The notes under the pieces were generated by a model. That model did no database searches and was not told the DNA's origin. It saw only the letters and a program-made list of their open reading frames with translations. Source: Argentina anserina (lineage: Eukaryota; Streptophyta; Magnoliopsida; Rosales; Rosaceae). From it: a DNA stretch of 64,000 nt. Made by a program: the position numbers and the translations under genes. This document shows positions 1 to 10,920 of the stretch, piece after piece. The first letter of the stretch is position 1. Each line of letters starts with the position of its first letter. The stretch covers positions 372,001 to 436,000 of the forward strand of contig NW_026089464.1 of NCBI RefSeq assembly GCF_933775445.1, in the 5' to 3' direction.

Positions 1-3000
1 TTCCAATTGTGTATCTTTTCATTTCTCGTTTGAGTATCTTTCTGTAAGGCTTCTGATTCGAGTTTCTATTGTATTTGAGAGTTTTGCAAGTGTGGGAGTG
101 TGTTTCTTTCAATCTGAGTATCTTTACATCGTTTGCGTATCTTTACTATTCCAATTGTGTATCTTTTCATTTCTCGTTTGAGTATCTTTCTGTAAGGCTT
201 TCTGATGCGAGTTTCTATTGAATTTGAGAGTTTTGCAAGTGTGGGAGTTTGTTTCTTTCAAACTGAGTATCTTTACATCGTTTCGTATCTTTACTATTCC
301 AATTGTGTATCTTTACATCGTTTGCGTATCTTTACTATTCCAATTGTGTATCTTTTCATTTCTCGTTTGAGTATCTTTCTGTAAGGCTTCTGATGCGAGT
401 TTCTATTGTATTTGAGAGTTTTGCAAGTGTGGGAGTGTGTTTCTTTCAAACTGAGTATCTTTACATCGTTTGCGTATCTTTACTATTCCAATTGTGTATC
501 TTTTCATTTCTCGTTTGAGTATCTTTCTGTAAGGCTTTCTGATGCGAGTTTCTATTGAGTTTGAGAGTTTTGCAAGTGTGGGAGTGTGTTTCTTTCAAAC
601 TGAGTATCTTTACATCGTTTGCGTATCTTTACTATTCCAATTGTGTATCTTTACATCGTTTGCGTATCTTTACTATTCCAATTGTGTATCTTTTCCTTTC
701 TCGTTTGAGTATCTTTCTGTAAGGCTTTCTGATGCGAGTTTCTATTGTATTTGAGAGTTTTGCAAGTGTGGGAGTGTTTTTCTTTCAAACTGAATATCTT
801 TACATCGTTTGCGTATCTTTACTATTCCAATTGTGTATCTTTTCATTTCTCGTTTGAGTATCTTTTTGTAAGGCTTCTGATTCGAGTTTCTATTGTATTT
901 GAGAGTTTTGCAAGTGTGGGAGTGTGTTTCTTTCAATCTGAGTATCTTTACATCGTTTGCGTATCTTTACTATTCCAATTGTGTATCTTTTCATTTCTCG
1001 TTTGAGTATCTTTCTGTAAGGCTTCTGATGCGAGTTTCTATTGTATTTGAGAGTTTTGCAAGTGTGGGAGTGTGTTTCTTTCAAACTGAGTATCTTTACA
1101 TCGTTTGCGTATCTTTACTATTCCAATTGTGTATCTTTTCATTTCTCGTTTGAGTATCTTTCTGTATGGCTTCTGATGCGAGTTTCTATTGTATTTGAGA
1201 GTTTTGCAAGTGTGGGAGTGTGTTTCTTTCAAACTGAGTATCTTTACATCGTTTGCGTATCTTTACTATTCCAATTGTGTATCTTTACATCGTTTGCGTA
1301 TCTTTACTATTCCAATTGTATATCTTTTCATTTCTCGTTTGAGTATCTTTCTGTAAGGCTTTCTGATGCGAGTTTCTATTGTATTTGAGAGTTTTGCAAG
1401 TGTGGGAGTGTGTTTCTTTCAAACTGAATATCTTTACATCGTTTGCGTATCTTTACTATTCCAATTGTGTATCTTTTCATTTCTCGTTTGAGTATCTTTC
1501 TGTAAGGCTTCTGATACGAGTTTCTATCTTTAATATTCCAATTGTGTATCTTTACATCGTTTGCGTATCTTTACTATTCCAATTGTGTATATTTTCATTT
1601 CTTGTTTGAGTATCTTTCTGTAAGGCTTTCTGATGCGAGTTTCTATTGTATTTGAGAGTTTTGCAAGTGTGGGAGTGTGTTTCTTTCAAACTGAGTATCT
1701 TTACATCGTTTGCGTATCTTTACTATTCCAATTGTGTATCTTTTCATTTCTCGTTTGAGTATCTTTCTGTAAGGCTTCTGATGCGAGTTTTTATTGAATT
1801 TGAGAGTTTTGCAAGTGTGGGAGTGTGTTTCTTTCAAACTGAGTATCTTTACATCGTTTGCGTATCTTTACTATTCCAATTGTGTATCTTTACATCGTTT
1901 GCGTATCTTTACTATTCCAATTGTGTATCTTTTCCTTTCTCGTTTGAGTATCTTTCTGTAAGGCTTTCTGATGCGAGTTTCTATTGTATTTGAGAGTTTT
2001 GCAAGTGTGGGAGTGTGTTTCTTTCAAACTGAATATCTTTACATAGTTTGCGTATCTTTACTATTCCAATTGTGTATCTTTTCATTTCTCGTTTGAGTAT
2101 CTTTCTGTAAGGCTTCTGATTCGAGTTTCTATTGTATTTGAGAGTTTTGCAAGTGTGGGAGTGTGTTTCTTTCAATCTGAGTATCTTTACATCGTTTGCG
2201 TATCTTTACTATTCCAATTGTGTATCTTTTCATTTCTCGTTTGAGTATCTTTCTGTAAGGCTTCTGATGCGAGTTTCTATTGTATTTGAGAGTTTTGCAA
2301 GTGTGGGAGTGTGTTTCTTTCAAACTGAGTATCTTTACATCGTTTGCGTATCTTTACTATTCCAATTGTCTATCTTTACATCGTTTGCTTATCTTTACTA
2401 TTCCAATTGTGTATCTTTTCCTTTCTCGTTTGAGTATCTTTCTGTAAGGCTTTCTGATGCGAGTTTCTATTGTATTTGAGAGTTTTGCAAGTGTGGGAGT
2501 GTGTTTCTTTCAAACTGAATATCTTTACATCGTTTGCGTATCTTTACTATTCCAATTGTGTATCTTTTCATTTCTCGTTTGAGTATCTTTCTGTAAGGCT
2601 TCTGATTCGAGTTTCTATTGTATTTGAGAGTTTTGCAAGTGTGGGAGTGTGTTTCTTTCAATCTGAGTATCTTTACATCGTTTGCGTATCTTTACTATTC
2701 CAATTGTGTATCTTTTCATTTCTCGTTTGAGTATCTTTCTGTAAGGCTTCTGATACGAGTTTCTATTGTATTTGAGAGTTTTGCAAGTGTGGGAGTGTGT
2801 TTCTTTCAAACTGAGTATCTTTACATCGTTTGCGTATCTTTACTATTCCAATTGTGTATCTTTTCATTTCTCGTTTGAGTATCTTTCTGTAAGGCTTCTG
2901 ATGCGAGTTTTTATTGAATTTGAGAGTTTTGCAAGTGTGGGAGTGTGTTTCTTTCAAACTGAATATCTTTACATCGTTTGCGTATCTTTACTATTCCAAT

Positions 3001-5046
3001 TGTGTATCTTTTCATTTCTCGTTTGAGTATCTTTCTGTAAGGCTTTCTGATGCGAGTTTCTATTGTATTTGAGAGTTTTGCAAGTGTGGGAGTGTGTTTC
3101 TTTCAAACTGAGTATCTTTACATCGTTTGCGTATCTTTAATATTCCAATTGTGTATCTTTACATCGTTTGCGTATCTTTACTATTCCAATTGTGTATATT
3201 TTCATTTCTTGTTTGAGTATCTTTCTGTAAGGCTTTCTGATGCGAGTTTCTATTGTATTTGAGAGTTTTGCAAGTGTGGGAGTGTGTTTCTTTCAAACTG
3301 AGTATCTTTACATCGTTTGCGTATCTTTACTATTCCAATTGTGTATCTTTACATAGTTTGCGTATCTTTACTATTCCAATTGTGTATCGTTACATCGTTT
3401 GCGTATCTTTACTATTCCAATTGTGTATATTTTCATTTCTTGTTTGAGTATCTTTCTGTAAGGCTTTCTGATGAGAGTTTCTATTGTATTTGAGAGTTTT
3501 GCAAGTGTGGGAGTGTGTTTCTTTCAAACTGAGTATCTTTACATCGTTTGCGTATCTTTACTATTCCAATTGTGTATCTTTTCATTTCTCATTTGAGTAT
3601 CTTTCTGTAAGGCTTCTGATGCGAGTTTCTATTGTATTTGAGAGTTTTGCAAGTGTGGGAGTGTGTTTCTTTCAAACTGAGTATCTTTACATCGTTTGCG
3701 TATCTTTACTATTCCAATTGTGTATCTTTACATCGTTTGCGTATCTTTACTATTCCAATTGTGTATCTTTTCCTTTCTCATTTGAGTATCTTTCTGTAAG
3801 GCTTTCTGATGCGAGTTTCTGTTGTATTTGAGAGTTTTGCAAGTGTGGGAGTGTTTTTCTTTCAAACTGAATATCTTTACATCGTTTGCGTATCTTTACT
3901 ATTCCAATTGTGTATCTTTTCATTTCTCGTTTGAGTATCTTTCTGTAAGGCTTCTGATTCGAGTTTCTATTGTATTTGAGAGTTTTGCAAGTGTGGGAGT
4001 GTGTTTCTTTCAATCTGAGTATCTTTACATCGTTTGCGTATCTTTACTATTCCAATTGTGTATCTTTTCATTTCTCGTTTGAGTATCTTTCTGTAAGGCT
4101 TCTGATGCGAGTTTCTATTGTATTTGAGAGTTTTGCAAGTGTGGGAGTGTGTTTCTTTCAAACTGAGTATCTTTACATCGTTTGCGTATCTTTACTATTC
4201 CAATTGTGTATCTTTACATCGTTTGCGTATCTTTACTAATCCAATTGTGTATCTTTTCATTTCTCGTTTGAGTATCTTTCTGTAAGGCTTCTGATGCGAG
4301 TTTCTATTGTATTTGAGAGTTTTGCAAGTGTGGGAGTGTGTTTCTTTCAAACTGAGTATCTTTACATCGTTTGCGTATCTTTACTATTCCAATTCTGTAT
4401 CTTTACATCGTTTGCGTATCTTTACTATTCCAATTGTGTATCTTTTCATTTCTCGTTTGAGTATCTTTCTGTAAGGCTTTCTGATGCGAGTTTCTATTGT
4501 ATTTGAGAGTTTTGCAAGTGTGGGAGTGTGTTTCTTTCAAACTGAATATCTTTACATCGTTTGCGTATCTTTACTATTCCAATTGTGTATCTTTACTATT
4601 CCAATTGTGTATCTTTACATCGTTTGCGTATCTTTACTATTCCAATTGTGTATATTTTCATTTCTTGTTTGAGTATCTTTCTGTAAGGCTTTCTGATGAG
4701 AGTTTCTATTGTATTTGAGAGTTTTGCAAGTGTGGGAGTGTGTTTCTTTCAAACTGAGTATCTTTACATCGTTTGCGTATCTTTACTATTCCAATTGTGT
4801 ATCTTTTCATTTCTCGTTTGAGTATCTTTCTGTAAGGCTTCTGATGCGAGTTTCTATTGTATTTGAGAGTTTTGCAAGTGTGGGAGTGTGTTTCTTTCAA
4901 ACTGAGTATCTTTACATCGTTTGCGTATCTTTACTATTAAAATTGTGTATCTTTACATCGTTTGCGTATCTTTACTATTCCAATTGTGTATCTTTTCATT
5001 TCTCGTTTGAGTATCTTTCTGTAAGGCTTTCTGATGCGAGTTTCTA
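1..5046 (+). repeat. Proximal array segment with mixed short and long units
   Basis: The window opens inside a C block. This stretch mixes 148/149-bp and 190-bp units with a few longer ones: 231 bp near 3,253-3,484 and a 212-bp A-B-B-A-B form near 4,497-4,709. It carries scattered private changes, such as an 18-bp A block lacking one G near 268-285, TCTGTATGG near 1,166, a CATAGTTTG near 2,042 and an AAAATTGTG near 4,938. Point variants look more numerous here than in the 15-36 kb interior, though I have not counted them. No gene is present. Confidence 0.85.
1493..1546 (+). repeat. Truncated D block fused to a B-like block
   Basis: The D block starting at 1493 stops after about 32 bp (ending GAGTTTC) and continues directly into a B block with the variant TATCTTTAATATTCC at 1525-1546. 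The rest of D and the following A are missing. Both sequences share TAT at the join, so a short-homology deletion or unequal exchange between TATCTTT heads explains it. This is the only place where I see D interrupted internally within the array. Confidence 0.8.
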
Positions 5047-8031
5047 TTGTATTTGAGAGTTTTGCAAGTGTGGGAGTGTGTTTCTTTCAAACTGAATATC
5101 TTTACATCGTTTGCGTATCTTTACTATTCCAATTGTGTATCTTTTCCTTTCTCGTTTGAGTATCTTTCTGTAAGGCTTCTGATACGAGTTTCTATTGTAT
5201 TTGAGAGTTTTGCAAGTGTGGGAGTGTGTTTCTTTCAAACTGAGTATCTTTACATCGTTTGCGTATCTTTACTATTCCAATTGTGTATCTTTACATCGTT
5301 TGCGTATCTTTACTATTCCAATTGTGTATCTTTTCATTTCTCGTTTGAGTATCTTTCTGTAAGGCTTCTGATGCGAGTTTCTATTGTATTTGAGAGTTTT
5401 GCAAGTGTGGGAGTGTGTTTCTTTCAAACTGAGTATCTTTACATCGTTTGCGTATCTTTACTATTCCAATTGTGTATCTTTACATCGTTTGCGTATCTTT
5501 ACTATTCCAATTGTGTATCTTTTCATTTCTCGTTTGAGTATCTTTCTGTAAGGCTTTCTGATGCGAGTTTCTATTGTATTTGAGAGTTTTGCAAGTGTGG
5601 GAGTGTGTTTCTTTCAAACTGAATATCTTTACATCGTTTGCGTATCTTTACTATTCCAATTGTGTATCTTTTCATTTCTCGTTTGAGTATCTTTCTGTAA
5701 GGCTTCTGATACGAGTTTCTATTGTATTTGAGAGTTTTGCAAGTGTGGGAGTGTGTTTCTTTCAAACTGAGTATCTTTACATCGTTTGCGTATCTTTACT
5801 ATTCCAATTGTGTATCTTTACATCGTTTGCGTATCTTTACTATTCCAATTGTGTATCTTTTCATTTCTCGTTTGAGTATCTTTCTGTAAGGCTTTCTGAT
5901 GCGAGTTTCTATTGTATTTGAGAGTTTTGCAAGTGTGGGAGTGTGTTTCTTTCAAACTGAGTATCTTTACATCGTTTGCGTATCTTTAATATTCCAATTG
6001 TGTATCTTTATATCGTTTGCGTATCTTTACTATTCCAATTGTGTATATTTTCATTTCTTGTTTGAGTATCTTTCTGTTAGGCTTTCTGATGCGAGTTTCT
6101 ATTGTATTTCAGAGTTTTGCAAGTGTGGGAGTGTGTTTCTTTCAAACTGAGTATCTTTACATCGTTTGCGTATCTTTACTATTCCAATTGTGTATCTTTT
6201 CATTTCTCGTTTGAGTATCTTTCTGTAAGGCTTCTGATGCGAGTTTTTATTGAATTTGAGAGTTTTGCAAGTGTGGGAGTGTGTTTCTTTCAAACTGAGT
6301 ATCTTTACATCGTTTGCGTATCTTTACTATTCCAATTGTGTATCTTTACATCGTTTGCGTATCTTTACTATTCCAATTGTGTATCTTTACATCGTTTGCG
6401 TATCTTTACTATTCCAATTGTGTATCTTTACATCGTTTGCGTATCTTTACTATTCCAATTGTGTATATTTTAATTTCTTGTTTGAGTATCTTTCTGTAAG
6501 GCTTTCTGATGAGAGTTTCTATTGTATTTGAGAGTTTTGCAAGTGTGGGAGTGTGTTTCTTTCAAACTGAGTATCTTTACATCGTTTGCGTATCTTTACT
6601 ATTCCAATTGTGTATCTTTTCATTTCTCGTTTGAGTATCTTTCTGTAAGGCTTCTGATGCGAGTTTCTATTGTATTTGAGAGTTTTGCAAGTGTGGGAGT
6701 GTGTTTCTTTCAAACTGAGTATCTTTACATCGTTTGCGTATCTTTACTATTCCAATTGTGTATCTTTTCATTTCTCGTTTGAGTATCTTTCTGTAAGGCT
6801 TCTGATGCGAGTTTCTATTGTATTTGAGAGTTTTGCAAGTGTGGGAGTGTGTTTCTTTCAAACTGAATATCTTTACATCGTTTGCGTATCTTTACTATTC
6901 CAATTGTGTATCTTTTCATTTCTCGTTTGAGTATCTTTCTGTAAGGCTTCTGATACGAGTTTCTATTGTATTTGAGAGTTTTGCAAGTGTGGGAGTGTGT
7001 TTCTTTCAAACTGAGTATCTTTACATCGTTTGCGTATCTTTACTATTCCAATTGTGTATCTTTACATCGTTTGCGTATCTTTACTATTCCAATTGTGTAT
7101 CTTTTCATTTCTCGTTTGAGTATCTTTCTGTAAGGCTTCTGATGCGAGTTTCTATTGTATTTGAGAGTTTTGCAAGTGTGGGAGTGTGTTTCTTTCAAAC
7201 TGAGTATCTTTACATCGTTTGCGTATCTTTACTATTCCAATTGTGTATCTTTACATCGTTTGCGTATCTTTACTATTCCAATTGTGTATCTTTTCATTTC
7301 TCGTTTGAGTATCTTTCTGTAAGGCTTTCTGATGCGAGTTTCTATTGTATTTGAGAGTTTTGCAAGTGTGGGAGTGTGTTTCTTTCAAACTGAATATCTT
7401 TACATCGTTTGCGTATCTTTACTATTCCAATTGTGTATCTTTTCATTTCTCGTTTGAGTATCTTTCTGTAAGGCTTCTGATACGAGTTTCTATTGTATTT
7501 GAGAGTTTTGCAAGTGTGGGAGTGTGTTTCTTTCAAACTGAGTATCTTTACATCGTTTGCGTATCTTTACTATTCCAATTGTGTATCTTTACATCGTTTG
7601 CGTATCTTTACTATTCCAATTGTGTATCTTTTCATTTCTCGTTTGAGTATCTTTCTGTAAGGCTTTCTGATGCGAGTTTCTATTGTATTTGAGAGTTTTG
7701 CAAGTGTGGGAGTGTGTTTCTTTCAAACTGAGTATCTTTACATCGTTTGCGTATCTTTAATATTCCAATTGTGTATCTTTATATCGTTTGCGTATCTTTA
7801 CTATTCCAATTGTGTATATTTTCATTTCTTGTTTGAGTATCTTTCTGTAAGGCTTTCTGATGCGAGTTTCTATTGTATTTGAGAGTTTTGCAAGTGTGGG
7901 AGTGTGTTTCTTTCAAACTGAGTATCTTTACATCGTTTGCGTATCTTTACTATTCCAATTGTGTATCTTTTCATTTCTCGTTTGAGTATCTTTCTGTAAG
8001 GCTTCTGATGCGAGTTTTTATTGAATTTGAG
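5047..8031 (+). repeat. Higher-order duplication, period 1,771 bp
   Basis: The unit series starting at 5047, 5195, 5384, 5574, 5722, 5912, 6102 and 6250 reappears at 6818, 6966, 7155, 7345, 7493, 7683, 7873 and 8021, every pair offset by 1,771 bp. Shared markers include the CTTTAATATTCC B variant with the following TATATCG A variant (about 5,986-6,015 and 7,757-7,786). The two copies separate after the unit at 6250/8021, where the first continues into a 272-bp unit and the second into a 148-bp unit. Anchors are the TTGTATTTG in D. Confidence 0.85.
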
Positions 8032-8168
8032 AGTTTTGCAAGTGTGGGAGTGTGTTTCTTTCAAACTGAGTATCTTTACATCGTTTGCGTATCTTTACTA
8101 TTCCAATTGTGTATCTTTTCATTTCTCGTTTGAGTATCTTTCTGTAAGGCTTCTGATGCGAGTTTCTA

Positions 8169-8906
8169 TTGTATTTGAGAGTTTTGCAAGTGTGGGAGTG
8201 TGTTTCTTTCAAACTGAGTATCTTTACATCGTTTGCGTATCTTTACTATTCCAATTGTGTATCTTTACATCGTTTGCGTATCTTTACTATTCCAATTGTG
8301 TATCTTTACTATTCCAATTGTGTATCTTTACATCGTTTGCGTATCTTTACTATTCCAATTGTGTATCTTTACATCGTTTGCGTATCTTTACTATTCCAAT
8401 TGTGTATATTTTCATTTCTTGTTTGAGTATCTTTCTGTAAGACTTTCTGATGAGAGTTTCTATTGTATTTGAGAGTTTTGCAAGTGTGGGAGTGTGTTTC
8501 TTTCAAACTGAGTATCTTTACATCGTTTGCGTATCTTTACTATTCCAATTGTGTATCTTTTCATTTCTCGTTTGAGTATCTTTCTGTAAGGCTTCTGATG
8601 CGAGTTTCTATTGTATTTGAGAGTTTTGCAAGTGTGGGAGTGTGTTTCTTTCAAACTGAGTATCTTTACATCGTTTGCGTATCTTTACTATTCCAATTGT
8701 GTATCTTTTCATTTCTCGTTTGAGTATCTTTCTGTAAGGCTTCTGATTCGAATTTCTATTGTATTTGAGAGTTTTGCAAGTGTGGGAGTGTGTTTCTTTC
8801 AATCTGAGTATCTTTACATCGTTTGCGTATCTTTACTATTCCAATTGTGTATCTTTTCATTTCTCGTTTGAGTATCTTTCTGTAAGGCTTCTGATGCGAG
8901 TTTCTA
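8169..8906 (+). repeat. Higher-order block, re-used at 11,124-11,861 (offset 2,955)
   Basis: A 294-bp unit (A-B-A-B-B-A-B-A-B-C-D) followed by three short units at anchors 8463, 8611 and 8759 recurs at 11,124, 11,418, 11,566 and 11,714. All are offset by 2,955 bp. Both copies carry the C variant TATATTTTCATTTCTTG and the D variant GATGAGAG after the long unit, and GATTCGAATTT two units later. One difference is private: GTAAGACTTTC near 8,438 in the first copy. Confidence 0.8.
8513..8660 (+). repeat. Type unit, short form (148 bp, A-B-C-D)
   Basis: A clean example of the canonical unit: A 8513-8531, B 8532-8553, C 8554-8576, D 8577-8660. A, B and C share the head TATCTTT at 19-23 bp spacing, close to two turns of B-DNA. 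D can be cut into four 21-bp segments, so the whole unit may be seven two-turn segments, though the D segments no longer resemble A-C clearly. Common point variants in D are GATGCGAG, GATTCGAG, GATACGAG and GATTCGAA in its first half, GTATTTG or GAATTTG in its middle, and CAAACTGAG, CAATCTGAG or CAAACTGAA at its end. These variants tag higher-order copies. Confidence 0.95.
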
Positions 8907-9335
8907 TTGTATTTGAGAGTTTTGCAAGTGTGGGAGTGTGTTTCTTTCAAACTGAGTATCTTTACATCGTTTGCGTATCTTTACTATTCCAATTGTGTAT
9001 CTTTACATCGTTTGCGTATCTTTACTATTCCAATTGTGTATCTTTACATCGTTTGCGTATCTTTACTATTCCAATTGTGTATATTTTCATTTCTTGTTTG
9101 AGTATCTTTCTGTAAGGCTTTCTGATGAGAGTTTCTATTGTATTTGAGAGTTTTGCAAGTGTGGGAGTGTGTTTCTTTCAAACTGAGTATCTTTACATCG
9201 TTTGCGTATCTTTACTATTCCAATTGTGTATCTTTTCATTTCTCGTTTGAGTATCTTTCTGTAAGGCTTCTGATGCGAGTTTCTATTGTATTTGAGAGTT
9301 TTGCAAGTGTGGGAGTGTGTTTCTTTCAAACTGAG

Positions 9336-9525
9336 TATCTTTACATCGTTTGCGTATCTTTACTATTCCAATTGTGTATCTTTACATCGTTTGCGTATCT
9401 TTACTATTCCAATTGTGTATCTTTTCATTTCTCGTTTGAGTATCTTTCTGTAAGGCTTTCTGATGCGAGTTTCTATTGTATTTGAGAGTTTTTAAAGTGT
9501 GGGAGTGTGTTTCTTTCAAACTGAA
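9336..9525 (+). repeat. Type unit, long form (190 bp, A-B-A-B-C-D)
   Basis: An example of the second common form: A 9336-9354, B 9355-9376, A 9377-9395, B 9396-9417, C 9418-9440, D 9441-9525. It differs from the short form by one extra 41-bp AB pair and by one extra T in D (GGCTTTCTG instead of GGCTTCTG), giving 190 bp. The extra T usually accompanies the AB duplication, but not always: there are 189-bp units without it and 149-bp short units with it. This particular copy carries a rare TTTTAAAG in place of TTTTGCAAG in D, shared only with the copy at about 13,781. Confidence 0.95.
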
Positions 9526-10600
9526 TATCTTTACATCGTTTGCGTATCTTTACTATTCCAATTGTGTATCTTTTCATTTCTCGTTTGAGTATCTTTCTGT
9601 AAGGCTTCTGATTCGAGTTTCTATTGTATTTGAGAGTTTTGCAAGTGTGGGAGTGTGTTTCTTTCAATCTGAGTATCTTTACATCGTTTGCGTATCTTTA
9701 CTATTCCAATTGTGTATCTTTTCATTTCTCGTTTGAGTATCTTTCTGTAAGGCTTCTGATTCGAGTTTCTATTGTATTTGAGAGTTTTGCAAGTGTGGGA
9801 GTGTGTTTCTTTCAATCTGAGTATCTTTACATCGTTTGCGTATCTTTACTATTCCAATTGTGTATCTTTTCATTTCTCGTTTGAGTATCTTTCTGTAAGG
9901 CTTCTGATGCGAGTTTCTATTGTATTTGAGAGTTTTGCAAGTGTGGGAGTGTGTTTCTTTCAAACTGAGTATCTTTACATCGTTTGCGTATCTTTACTAT
10001 TCCAATTGTGTATCTTTACATCGTTTGCGTATCTTTACTATTCAAATTGTGTATCTTTTCCTTTCTCGTTTGAGTATCTTTCTGTAAGGCTTTCTGATGC
10101 GAGTTTCTATTGTATTTGAGAGTTTTGCAAGTGTGGGAGTGTGTTTCTTTCAAACTGAATATCTTTACATCGTTTGCGTATCTTTACTATTCCAATTGTG
10201 GATCTTTTCATTTCTCGTTTGAGTATCTTTCTGTAAGGCTTCTGATTCGAATTTCTATTGTATTTGAGAGTTTTGCAAGTGTGGGAGTGTGTTTCTTTCA
10301 ATCTGAGTATCTTTACATCGTTTGCGTATCTTTACTATTCCAATTGTGTATCTTTTCATTTCTCGTTTGAGTATCTTTCTGTAAGGCTTCTGATGCGAGT
10401 TTCTATTGTATTTGAGAGTTTTGCAAGTGTGGGAGTGTGTTTCTTTCAAACTGAGTATCTTTACATCGTTTGCGTATCTTTACTATTCCAATTGTGTATC
10501 TTTACATCGTTTGCGTATCTTTACTATTCCAATTGTGTATCTTTTCATTTCTCGTTTGAGTATCTTTCTGTAAGGCTTTCTGATGCGAGTTTCTATTGTA
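9476..10600 (+). repeat. Higher-order block, re-used at 13,765-14,889 (offset 4,289)
   Basis: Anchors 9476, 9624, 9772, 9920, 10110, 10258 and 10406 recur at 13,765, 13,913, 14,061, 14,209, 14,399, 14,547 and 14,695. The tracer is the unusual TTTTAAAG in the D block at 9,492 and 13,781, seen nowhere else in the window. Each copy has private changes, for example TATTCAAATTG near 10,043, GTGGATC near 10,199 and CTTCGGATTCG near 14,529. The duplication therefore predates these changes and is not a simple sequence-assembly repeat. Confidence 0.85.
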
Positions 10601-10920
10601 TTTGAGAGTTTTGCAAGTGTGGGAGTGTGTTTCTTTCAAACTGAATATCTTTACATCGTTTGCGTATCTTTACTATTCCAATTGTGTATCTTTTCATTTC
10701 TCGTTTGAGTATCTTTCTGTAAGGCTTCTGATACGAGTTTCTATTGTATTTGAGAGTTTTGCAAGTGTGGGAGTGTGTTTCTTTCAAACTGAGTATCTTT
10801 ACATCGTTTGCGTATCTTTACTATTCCAATTGTGTATCTTTACATCGTTTGCGTATCTTTACTATTCCAATTGTGTATCTTTTCATTTCTCGTTTGAGTA
10901 TCTTTCTGTAAGGCTTTCTG

